Source of the DNA: Paratractidigestivibacter sp003150175
GTDB lineage: Bacteria; Actinomycetota; Coriobacteriia; Coriobacteriales; Atopobiaceae
Direction: 5' to 3' (one strand)
DNA length: 5,657 nucleotides
Assembly (NCBI RefSeq): GCF_964283195.1
Contig: NZ_CAXYLH010000027.1
The translations under genes and the position numbers were made by a program. The notes below the pieces were generated by a model. The model ran no database searches. It was given only the letters and a program-made list of their open reading frames with translations, and was not told where the DNA came from. This document shows, in pieces, positions 1 through 5,206 of this stretch (its first letter is position 1; every line of letters begins with the position of its first letter).

Positions 1-20
1 ATTGCAAATGTTACCTGGGG

Positions 21-39
21 GGCGGGCCTCTGGCCCGCC
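21..39. terminator. GC-rich hairpin, possible terminator of an upstream gene
   Basis: An 8-bp perfect stem, GGCGGGCC (21-28) with GGCCCGCC (32-39), closes a TCT loop. The bases after it (ACTGCTATTTA) are only partly T-rich, so a classical U-tract is missing. It probably ends transcription of a gene to the left of the window, but it could also be a stable structure of another kind. No reading frame ending in bases 1-20 can be assigned to a known protein. Confidence 0.35.
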
Positions 40-63
40 ACTGCTATTTACACCACTTTATGG

Positions 64-146
64 ACGTAGCTCCAAATTTGCGTAGCCCTAATCGAGTTTT
101 GCGCAGGCAAACCCGATTTACGTAGCCTTAAGCCAAAACTGCGCAG
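64..146. repeat. Degenerate 40-nt-period repeat with five RCGYAG cores
   Basis: Bases 77-106 and 117-146 align without gaps at 22 of 30 positions. Both begin TTT(G/A)CGTAGCC and end TGCGCAG, giving a 40-nt period. The hexamer core RCGYAG occurs at 64-69, 80-85, 101-106, 120-125 and 141-146, so the last four are 21, 19 and 21 bp apart, close to two turns of the DNA helix. The spacers are A+T-rich. Nothing here looks coding. It could be an array of protein binding sites (regulator or nucleoid protein) or a remnant of a genome-wide intergenic repeat; the sequence alone does not decide. Confidence 0.5.
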
Positions 147-208
147 TCGTTCGCGCGCCGCGGACCCAAATATCAGCAAAATAAATCGCTATAAGTAAAA
201 ATTAGCTA

Positions 209-236
209 TTGCAATCAAATCCTAATAGCGTATAGT
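209..236 (+). promoter_or_regulatory. Probable perR promoter with overlapping inverted repeats
   Basis: TTGCAA (209-214) and TATAGT (231-236), 16 bp apart, resemble the -35 and -10 elements of a housekeeping sigma factor and lie in the most A+T-rich stretch of the window. A start near 243 would give a leader of about 43 nt before the ATG at 286. Inverted repeats overlap it: ATTAG (201-205) with CTAAT (222-226), GCTATT (205-210) with AATAGC (224-229), and the self-complementary ATTGCAAT (208-215). PerR proteins usually repress their own gene, so one of these may be the operator, though none matches the Bacillus PerR box well. Confidence 0.5.
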
Positions 237-285
237 ACTCATAAAGCAAGAGGGCAGCGCCGAGGACGCAAGGGAGGCGGGCACG

Positions 286-714
286 ATGGCGAGCAGGCAA
301 ACGATCCAGCGCACCATCATCGAGGACGAGGTCAGGACCCTGGCCAACCACCCCACCGCCGATCAGGTCTACGACGCGATCCACGAGCAGCATCCGAGCA
401 TCAGCAAGGCCACGGTCTACCGCACGCTGAACAGGCTTTCCGATGAGGGCCAGCTCCTCAGGGTAAAGATCAACAACGGCGCGGATCACTTCGACCACCA
501 GACCTTCACTCACTATCACGTCCGCTGCACCGAGTGCGGCCGTGTGGACGATGTGTTGGTTCCCGTCCTGGGTACCATCGACAGTGAGGCGGCGAAGGTC
601 TCCGGTTACGCGATCACCGGCCACACGCTGCAGTTCGACGGCATCTGCCCTTCCTGCCAGGCCAAGGCGGCCAAAGCGAGCGCCCAGCTCGCCCACTCCG
701 CCCCGACCGACTAG
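286..714 (+). CDS. perR: Fur-family peroxide-responsive regulator, PerR type
   Basis: A 142-residue winged-helix metalloregulator of the Fur family, predicted to be a cytoplasmic DNA-binding dimer that represses peroxide-defence genes until metal-catalysed histidine oxidation releases it. The DNA-binding domain includes HPTADQVYDAI (22-32) and the recognition helix region SKATVYRTLNRL (40-51). Ligands line up with those of Bacillus subtilis PerR: H22, D70, H76, H78 and D89 for the regulatory metal, and CxxC pairs C81/C84 and C121/C124 for structural zinc. Aspartate at 89, where Fur proteins usually have glutamate, favours peroxide sensing over iron sensing. The N-terminus is a little short for the family. 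The ATG at 286 has an AGGGAGG site (271-277) 8 nt upstream. It heads an apparent operon with a rubrerythrin, a typical PerR target. Fur and Zur are less likely given D89 and this neighbour. Confidence 0.88.
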   Translation: MASRQTIQRTIIEDEVRTLANHPTADQVYDAIHEQHPSISKATVYRTLNRLSDEGQLLRVKINNGADHFDHQTFTHYHVRCTECGRVDDVLVPVLGTIDSEAAKVSGYAITGHTLQFDGICPSCQAKAAKASAQLAHSAPTD

Positions 715-728
715 CACGGCTTCCACGA

Positions 729-747
729 CCCCGCGACCGGAGCGGGG
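729..747 (+). other. Intercistronic hairpin 1
   Basis: CCCCGC (729-734) pairs with GCGGGG (742-747) around a 7-nt loop, 14 nt after the perR stop codon. No T-tract follows, so full termination is unlikely. It may protect the 3' end of a processed perR transcript or partly weaken read-through. Confidence 0.35.
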
Positions 748-766
748 CGTAAGCAATAGGAGAGGC

Positions 767-792
767 GGGCGAGGCGATGGGAAGCCTCGCCC
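767..792 (+). other. Strong hairpin just upstream of the rubrerythrin ribosome binding site
   Basis: A perfect 9-bp stem, GGGCGAGGC (767-775) with GCCTCGCCC (784-792), has an 8-nt loop. It ends 7 nt before the AAGGAGGT Shine-Dalgarno sequence at 800-807. It is followed by A-rich rather than T-rich sequence, so it is not an intrinsic terminator on this strand. A stable stem just 5' of a strong ribosome site is a known way to stabilise an mRNA; that role here is inference. Confidence 0.5.
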
Positions 793-812
793 AAGAATTA
801 AGGAGGTCCATT

Positions 813-1400
813 ATGGACAAGTGGGTCTGCAAGGTCTGCGGTTACATCTACGAGGGCGCCGAGCCGCCGGCGGAGTGCCCGGTCTGCCACGCCCCCGCGA
901 GCGCGTTCAAGAAGGTCGAGGGCGACCTCGAGCTCGCCGCCGAGCACGAGTACGGCGTCTACGACAAGACCGTCAAGGACAACCCCGACATCTCTGACGA
1001 GGACAAGGCCTACATCCTCGAGCAGCTCAAGGCCAACTTCACCGGCGAGTGCTCCGAGGTCGGCATGTACCTCTGCATGGCGCGCATCGCCCACCGCGAG
1101 GGTTACCCCGAGGTCGGCCTGTACTGGGAGAAGGCCGCCTACGAGGAGGCCGAGCACGCCTCCAAGTTCGCCGAGCTGCTGGGCACCGAGCTCGAGCCGA
1201 ACATGAAGGCCACCACCAAGGACAACCTGGCCTGGCGCGTCGACTGCGAGTTCGGCGCTACCCAGGGCAAGTTCGAGCTTGCCTCCTGCGCAAAGAAGAA
1301 CGGCCTCGACGCCATCCACGACACCGTCCACGAGATGGCTCGCGACGAGGCCCGTCACGGCAAGGCTCTGAAGGGCCTGCTCGAGCGCTACTTCGGCTAA
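813..1400 (+). CDS. Reverse rubrerythrin (N-terminal rubredoxin domain), NADH-peroxidase type
   Basis: A 195-residue non-haem diiron protein predicted to reduce H2O2 to water in the cytoplasm with electrons that pass through its rubredoxin iron. Domain order is the reverse of classical rubrerythrin: a short rubredoxin-like domain (about 1-36, iron ligands C6, C9, C22, C25 in CKVC and CPVC), then a four-helix ferritin-like domain. Likely diiron ligands are E79, E112 with H115 (EEAEH), E146, and E179 with H182 (DEARH), giving the two ExxH motifs of the family. Clostridial reverse rubrerythrins of this layout act as NADH peroxidases with a separate reductase; no reductase is encoded in this window. 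The ATG at 813 is chosen because AAGGAGGT (800-807) lies 5 nt upstream; an in-frame ATG at 777 sits inside a hairpin loop. Codon choice is strongly biased (AAG, GAG, CTC), consistent with high expression. Likely PerR-regulated through the adjacent gene. Confidence 0.9.
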   Translation: MDKWVCKVCGYIYEGAEPPAECPVCHAPASAFKKVEGDLELAAEHEYGVYDKTVKDNPDISDEDKAYILEQLKANFTGECSEVGMYLCMARIAHREGYPEVGLYWEKAAYEEAEHASKFAELLGTELEPNMKATTKDNLAWRVDCEFGATQGKFELASCAKKNGLDAIHDTVHEMARDEARHGKALKGLLERYFG

Positions 1401-1843
1401 TGGCCAGCGGCAAGAAAAACAAAGCCGCAAAGAAGAAGGTCAAGCCCTCGGTGCCCGCGCCCGTCGCGGTGCTCTGGGGGCTTGACCCCTCTTTCGGCGA
1501 GGCCGCCGCGAGCAAAGGCGCGGCGGTGCGGGAGGTCCTGCGCGAGCTCGGTATCCGCGCGCGGATCGCGGGGCCCGAGCGCCTGGGAGACCCCGCGGGC
1601 GCCTTCGCCGGGCTCGTGGGCTTCAGGCCCGCGCTCGCAGACTATGCGGGGCCTCTGCCCAAGTGCGAGTTCGTTCTCCTGTGCAACCTCACGAACTCGC
1701 AGGTAGAGGCCTTCATGGCGCAGAGCCGCGCCGCCGGCTGCGTCGTCGGCCCGAAGGCAGTCCTCACCAAGCACAACAAAATCTGGCCGCTCGCGCGCCT
1801 GATCGCCGCCGTCAACGCCGAGCACGCCGCGATGCCGTCGTAG
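1400..1843 (+). CDS. DUF3783-like small basic protein, function unknown
   Basis: A 147-residue protein whose start overlaps the rubrerythrin stop by one base (TAATG). No Shine-Dalgarno sequence is visible ahead of it, so it is probably translated by ribosomes that re-initiate after rubrerythrin. Residues 1-16 are a lysine-rich tail (eight Lys among residues 5-15). Residues 21-75 form an alternating hydrophobic/helical segment beginning VAVLWGLD. Residues 90-141 resemble the DUF3783 domain: a hydrophobic strand (FVLLCNL), a helix (SQVEAFMAQSRAAG), then KAVLTKHNKIWPLARLIAAV, where the 'alkavlT..N..W.l..L' pattern is the basis of the call. Cysteines are C89, C95 and C114, not arranged as a metal site. 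No signal peptide or membrane segment is seen. Position in a peroxide-defence operon suggests a role linked to oxidative stress, but this is guilt by association. Confidence 0.7.
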   Translation: MASGKKNKAAKKKVKPSVPAPVAVLWGLDPSFGEAAASKGAAVREVLRELGIRARIAGPERLGDPAGAFAGLVGFRPALADYAGPLPKCEFVLLCNLTNSQVEAFMAQSRAAGCVVGPKAVLTKHNKIWPLARLIAAVNAEHAAMPS

Positions 1844-1862
1844 CGCGCTCGGCGCCGCGCGG

Positions 1863-1868
1863 TACACT
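1863..1868 (+). promoter_or_regulatory. Possible -10 element for the tsaB-rimI-tsaD gene
   Basis: TACACT (1863-1868) in the 59-nt gap resembles a -10 box and lies 35 nt ahead of the start codon, but no good -35 hexamer is visible upstream. A GC-rich inverted repeat, CGCGC (1844-1848) with GCGCG (1857-1861), directly follows the preceding stop codon and lacks a T-tract. The fusion gene may therefore have its own weak promoter or rely on read-through. Confidence 0.25.
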
Positions 1869-1902
1869 AGAGGGCGCTAAATCCCGCAAAGAAGGAACCG
1901 TC

Positions 1903-4332
1903 ATGATCGTCCTCGCTCTCGATACCTCGACCGATATGCTCGCCTGCGCCGTCGCGCGCATGGAGGGCGCCTCCGTCGAGGTCCTCGCCACCCGCGACCA
2001 CCAGTGCCGCCGCCGGGCCAACGTCGAGCTCGTCTCGACCTGCAAAGAAGCGCTGGCAGACACCGGTCTCTCTATGGACGATCTCGACGCCGTCCTCGTC
2101 GGCCGCGGCCCCGGTTCGTTCACGGGCGTGCGCATCGGCATCGCGACGGCGAAGGGCCTGGCATGCGGCGCCGGCCTGCCGCTCTTTGGGACCTCGGCGC
2201 TCGACGCGATGGCCTGGTCCGCGCACGCGGCGGGCGTCCGCGGCACCCTTGCCGTGGCGGGCGACGCCATGCGCGGCGAGGTCTATCCGGGCATTTACCA
2301 GCTGGACGACGCCGGCGCGCACCGCACCTTCGTCGCCGAGACGGTCGTGAAGGCCGATGCCTGCGTGGCCGACTGGGCCGCGCGCGCCGATGCCGGCGAG
2401 CTCACGCTCTCGGGCAACGGCCTCATCAAGTACCGCGCGCGCTTCGAGGCGGCGGGCTTCGGTCCCGATCGGTTCGCGCCCGAGGAGGCCTGGTGGCCGA
2501 CGGGCGAGGGGCTCGCGCGCGCGGCGGCGGAGGCTCGCGTGCTCACCGAGCAGCCCGGCGACCCGGCGCTCGTCTTGCCCATCTACACGCGCCTTTCCGA
2601 CGCGGAGGAGAATGAGCGCACGCGCCTCGGCCTGAAGGAGCCCGCGACCGTTGAGCTCACCGGCTGCGATGACGCCCTCGCCGACATCCACTGCCAGCTG
2701 CGCCCCATGACCGTGAACGATGTCCACGCCGTGGCCGCGCTCGAGGCCGAGGTCTTCGCGGGCGCGAACCACGAGCCTTGGCCCGAGAACGTCTTTTACG
2801 ACGACGTGACCGCGCACAACCACGTGTGGTGGGTCGCGCACGACCGCGGCAGCATCATCGGCTACGCCGGCGGCACCGTCGTGGCGGATGAGCTGCAGGT
2901 TGCGAACGTCGCCGTCGCCGCGGACAGGCGCCGAGAGGGCATCGCGGCGCGGCTGCTCGCGCGTGTGGCCTACGATGCGCAGATGCTCAACGCGACCTGG
3001 GCTTCTTTGGAGGTCGAGGTCGGCAATGCGCCTGCCGAGAAGCTCTACGGCCTTCTCGGCTTCACCGAGGCGGGCGTGCGCCCCAACTACTACGGCTCCG
3101 GCCACGACGCGCGGATCATGCGCGCCGACCTGCCGCTCGCCGACCTCGGCCGCGCCGAGGACCCCGACCACGACCCCGCACCGCGCGCGTCCATCCGCCC
3201 CTGGCCGATCGTGCCCGCGCCCCGCAGCGAGCAGACCCGCGCCGCCCTCGCGGAGGCCGGCCCGCTCGTTCTCTCCATCGAGTCCTCCTGCGACGAGACC
3301 GCCATGGCCGTCACCGACTCCCACGGCGTCGTTTGCGCGAGCGTCGTCGCCACGCAGATCGACTTCCACGCGCGCTTCGGCGGCGTCGTGCCCGAGATCG
3401 CGAGCCGCAAGCACACCGAGGCCATCGTCGGCGTGCTGGAAGAGACGCTCGCCCAGGCGGGCGCGCACTTCGGCACGGACACGCTCTCGCCGGCTGACCT
3501 CGCCGCGGTCGGCGTGACGGCGGGCCCTGGCCTTGTGGGCGCGCTCGTGGTTGGCGTCGCCTTTGCCAAGGGCCTTTGCGCTGCCGCTGACCTGCCGCTC
3601 ATTGCGGTGCACCACCTCGAGGGCCACCTCATGGCGAACCTCTTCGAGACGCCGGGCCTCGAGCCGCCGTTCGTGGCGAGCCTCGTTTCCGGCGGCAACA
3701 CCATGCTCGTCCACGTGCGCGCCTGGGGCGACTACGAGGTGCTCGGCCAGACCATCGACGACGCGGTGGGGGAGGCCTTCGACAAGGTCGCCAAGGCCCT
3801 CGGCCTCGGCTACCCCGGCGGCCCCGTGATCTCGAAGCTCGCTGCGAAGGGAAACAAGAAGGCCATCCACTTCCCGCGCGCGATGATGCACTCGGGCGAC
3901 TACAGCTTCAGCCTCTCTGGCCTGAAGACCGCCGTCATCACCTACATCGAGGGAGAGAACCGCGCCGGCCGGCCCATCAACCTGCCCGATCTCGCCGCGA
4001 GCTTCGAGGCTGCGGTCGTCGACGTGCAGGTCGCCAAGGCACGCACGGCCGTCGAGCAGACCGGCGTTGCCGACATCTGCATCGGCGGCGGCGTGGCGGC
4101 GAACCCCGAGCTGCGCGGCGCGTACCAGAAGGTCTTCGGCCGCATGGGCGTCCGCGTGACCGTGCCGCCCATGCGCGCCTGCGGGGACAACGCTGCCATG
4201 ATCGGCATCCCCGCGCTGCGCAGCTACCTGGCCGGCAACTTCGCGCCGCTCACCCTCGACGCGCAGCCCAACGCGCCGTTGGGCACCTGGTCCACGCCCG
4301 ACGCTCCCGTCCCTCCCACCTGGGACCGATGA
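1903..4332 (+). CDS. TsaB-RimI-TsaD trifunctional fusion protein
   Basis: An 809-residue fusion. The TsaB part (about 1-235; ALDTST near the N-terminus, GRGPGSFTGVRIG at 67-79, PIYTR at 226-230) is the non-catalytic partner of TsaD. The RimI part (about 264-412) is a GNAT acetyltransferase for the N-terminal alanine of ribosomal protein S18, with acetyl-CoA motif RREGIA (343-348) and the N...LY...GF signature (N375, Y382, G386-F387). A Pro/Asp-rich linker (about 413-453) leads to TsaD (about 454-809), which transfers threonylcarbamoyl to A37 of ANN-decoding tRNAs; it shows SIESSCDET (458-466), HHLEGH with metal ligands H571 and H575, and GDNAAMI with D762. Each domain is near its normal free-standing length. 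The ATG at 1903 has AAGGAA (1892-1897) 5 nt upstream, and TsaB proteins normally begin with a sequence like MIVLALDTS. TsaE and TsaC/TsaC2, also needed for t6A, are not in the window. The TGA stop lies within a palindromic repeat. Confidence 0.93.
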   Translation: MIVLALDTSTDMLACAVARMEGASVEVLATRDHQCRRRANVELVSTCKEALADTGLSMDDLDAVLVGRGPGSFTGVRIGIATAKGLACGAGLPLFGTSALDAMAWSAHAAGVRGTLAVAGDAMRGEVYPGIYQLDDAGAHRTFVAETVVKADACVADWAARADAGELTLSGNGLIKYRARFEAAGFGPDRFAPEEAWWPTGEGLARAAAEARVLTEQPGDPALVLPIYTRLSDAEENERTRLGLKEPATVELTGCDDALADIHCQLRPMTVNDVHAVAALEAEVFAGANHEPWPENVFYDDVTAHNHVWWVAHDRGSIIGYAGGTVVADELQVANVAVAADRRREGIAARLLARVAYDAQMLNATWASLEVEVGNAPAEKLYGLLGFTEAGVRPNYYGSGHDARIMRADLPLADLGRAEDPDHDPAPRASIRPWPIVPAPRSEQTRAALAEAGPLVLSIESSCDETAMAVTDSHGVVCASVVATQIDFHARFGGVVPEIASRKHTEAIVGVLEETLAQAGAHFGTDTLSPADLAAVGVTAGPGLVGALVVGVAFAKGLCAAADLPLIAVHHLEGHLMANLFETPGLEPPFVASLVSGGNTMLVHVRAWGDYEVLGQTIDDAVGEAFDKVAKALGLGYPGGPVISKLAAKGNKKAIHFPRAMMHSGDYSFSLSGLKTAVITYIEGENRAGRPINLPDLAASFEAAVVDVQVAKARTAVEQTGVADICIGGGVAANPELRGAYQKVFGRMGVRVTVPPMRACGDNAAMIGIPALRSYLAGNFAPLTLDAQPNAPLGTWSTPDAPVPPTWDR

Positions 4333-4358
4333 CGAAAAGGGACAGTCCCTTTTCGTCA
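4330..4358. repeat. 29-bp palindromic intergenic repeat, copy 1 (terminator-like)
   Basis: Perfect 14-bp arms, TGACGAAAAGGGAC (4330-4343) and GTCCCTTTTCGTCA (4345-4358), flank a single central A. TT follows immediately. The first three bases are the stop codon of the TsaB-RimI-TsaD gene. In RNA the GGGAC/GTCCC stem is followed by TTTT, and the same holds on the other strand, so it could end transcription from both sides. A near-identical copy lies at 5132-5160. GGGACAGTCCC-core palindromes between genes are, from general knowledge, dispersed REP-like elements in many bacteria. Confidence 0.85.
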
Positions 4359-4387
4359 TTTTGCAGGTAAGCGTGGCCTATTCTATT

Positions 4388-4419
4388 TTGTGATCACATT
4401 GCTATAATTGTGGCTACAA
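4388..4419 (+). promoter_or_regulatory. Toxin-antitoxin promoter with paired palindromic operator boxes
   Basis: An extended -10 element, TGCTATAAT (4400-4408), has no convincing -35 hexamer, as is common for extended -10 promoters. Two related 12-bp boxes bracket it: TTGTGATCACAT (4388-4399), containing the perfect palindrome TGTGATCACA, and TTGTGGCTACAA (4408-4419). They share 8 of 12 bases and their centres are exactly 20 bp apart, two helix turns. Phd/YefM antitoxins characteristically bind paired palindromes over their own promoter, so these are likely the autorepression sites. The first box also resembles a CRP half-site core, judged less likely. Confidence 0.65.
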
Positions 4420-4431
4420 AGGAGGCTCGCC

Positions 4432-4719
4432 ATGGAGACCACGTTGCAGCCGGTCGGCGTCAGACAGGCAAAATCGCAGTTCAGCGCATTGGCAGAGGAG
4501 GTCAATCGCCTCGGTGAGCCGCTGACCGTCATGCGGCACAACAAACCGTGGGTCGTGATCTCTCCCGCGGACACCGCCGCGATGGAGCGTCGGCGCCGGC
4601 TCAAGGCGTTCCATGACCTTACCGCCCGGATCGAGGCTGACGACGAGGGCGGTGCCTGGGGCTCGCTCGAGGAAGACGAGTGCCTTCTCGAGGAGGGGAG
4701 GTCGGTTCGTTTTGGATAA
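4432..4719 (+). CDS. Phd/YefM-family antitoxin
   Basis: A 95-residue protein predicted to neutralise the toxin encoded next to it and to repress the shared promoter. Residues 7-45 (VGVRQAKSQFSAL, then GEPLTVMRHNKPWVVISP) match the conserved Phd/YefM N-terminal DNA-binding and dimer domain, including the 'R.....F..L...V...GEP..V.R..KP...I.P' pattern. The C-terminal half is charged and probably partly disordered until bound to toxin (ARIEADDEGG, then an acidic EEDECLLEEG stretch), as expected of the toxin-wrapping part. The ATG at 4432 is chosen for its AAAGGAGG site (4418-4425) 6 nt upstream; an ATG at 4408 in the same frame would start inside the promoter. The gene overlaps the toxin by 8 nt, so the two are translated together. 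Confidence 0.88.
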   Translation: METTLQPVGVRQAKSQFSALAEEVNRLGEPLTVMRHNKPWVVISPADTAAMERRRRLKAFHDLTARIEADDEGGAWGSLEEDECLLEEGRSVRFG

Positions 4720-5134
4720 AGTCGTCATCGATACCAACGTCATTCTCGATTACCTGAGCGCCAAACGGCCCAGACACCTCGAGGCGGTCATGCTGCTCGA
4801 GACGCTCCTCAGCTCCGATGACCTCGAGCCTGTTGTGCTCGCGGGCTCGATCAAGGACGTGTACTACATCATGTGCCGGCATTACGGCAAAGAAGCCCCT
4901 GTCCGCTCGAGGCTCAACGCCTTCAGTAGCATCGTGTCGGTCTACGACCTATCCAGCGCGGTCCTCGACGATGCCTTCGCGTCGAGCGAGCCGGACCTGG
5001 AGGACGCGATCGTCTGCGCGTCCGCGGAGGCGCTGAACGCGCGGGCCATCGTGACGCGGGACGCCGCGGCCTTCAAGACCTCGCGAGTTCCGTCGATGGA
5101 TGCGCGGGAGTTCTGCTTCTCACTCGATGAATGA
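4712..5134 (+). CDS. PIN-domain ribonuclease toxin (VapC-like)
   Basis: A 140-residue PIN-domain protein, predicted to be a metal-dependent endoribonuclease that blocks translation when free of antitoxin. PIN motifs are in order: VVIDTNVILDYL (4-15, D7), an acidic residue in the SIKDVYYI helix (D49), EPDLEDAIVCASA (93-105, D98) and IVTRD (113-117, D117). This layout, with 'SIKDVYYI' and 'EPDLEDAI...TRD..F', suits the PIN_3-like subgroup. Length matches the family. I chose the TTG at 4712, which overlaps the antitoxin stop, because the PIN core begins two residues later and GGGGAGG (4695-4701) lies 10 nt upstream; an in-frame ATG at 4613 would add 33 residues read out of the antitoxin gene. 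The TGA stop is the first codon of the second palindrome. The RNA target cannot be told from sequence. Confidence 0.87.
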   Translation: MDKVVIDTNVILDYLSAKRPRHLEAVMLLETLLSSDDLEPVVLAGSIKDVYYIMCRHYGKEAPVRSRLNAFSSIVSVYDLSSAVLDDAFASSEPDLEDAIVCASAEALNARAIVTRDAAAFKTSRVPSMDAREFCFSLDE

Positions 5135-5160
5135 CGAGAAGGGACTGTCCCTTTTCGTCA
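5132..5160. repeat. 29-bp palindromic intergenic repeat, copy 2 (terminator-like)
   Basis: Arms TGACGAGAAGGGAC (5132-5145) and GTCCCTTTTCGTCA (5147-5160) flank a central T; one pair is G-T rather than A-T, which still wobble-pairs in RNA. It begins with the toxin stop codon. Its central GGGACTGTCCC is the reverse complement of the GGGACAGTCCC in copy 1, so the copies are formally inverted relative to each other and differ at one other base. It probably ends toxin-antitoxin transcription and insulates the next unit. Confidence 0.85.
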
Positions 5161-5165
5161 TTTAC

Positions 5166-5206
5166 TTGACTTTGCGGTGCGACTGTTAGACGATTGTCTA
5201 ACAGTC
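5166..5206 (+). promoter_or_regulatory. Promoter/operator of the ArsR-family gene: perfect 11-bp inverted repeat
   Basis: GACTGTTAGAC (5181-5191) and GTCTAACAGTC (5196-5206) are perfect inverted repeats separated by GATT. A -35-like TTGACT lies at 5166-5171; a -10 at 17-bp spacing would be GACGAT (5189-5194), a weak match but inside the operator centre. A dimeric winged-helix repressor bound here would cover the promoter. It is almost certainly the binding site of the regulator encoded downstream, which belongs to an autorepressor family. Confidence 0.65.

Noticed and set aside
1..20. 3' end of an upstream gene
   Set aside because: Too short to identify a protein family or settle a frame.
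64..146. CRISPR array
   Set aside because: The repeated cores are only 6-8 bp, the longer units are 73% identical, and spacers are too short and themselves partly repeated.
202..756. Minus-strand open frame covering perR
   Set aside because: Low-complexity Leu/Val/Gly/Arg composition and no family match; it mirrors perR, whose metal ligands are all intact.
777..812. ATG at 777 as the rubrerythrin start
   Set aside because: It lies in a hairpin loop with no suitable ribosome site, while the ATG at 813 follows AAGGAGGT and matches the rubredoxin-domain N-terminus.
1663..1902. Upstream in-frame extension of the fusion gene (80 residues)
   Set aside because: The extension is Arg-rich, overlaps the DUF3783-like gene in another frame, and TsaB homologues begin at the ATG at 1903, which has its own ribosome site.
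1867..4359. Very long open frame on the minus strand opposite the fusion gene (about 830 codons)
   Set aside because: Its product is Arg/Ala/Gly/Val-rich with no recognisable domain, and it exactly mirrors a well-supported gene. Long antisense frames are expected in DNA with strong G/C third-position bias.
4389..4398. CRP/Fnr binding site at TGTGATCACA
   Set aside because: The palindrome is shorter than a full CRP site and has a related box 20 bp away around the -10 element, which fits antitoxin autoregulation better.
4330..5160. Insertion sequence or transposon bounded by the two palindromes
   Set aside because: No transposase or target-site duplication is visible between them; only the antitoxin and toxin genes are present.
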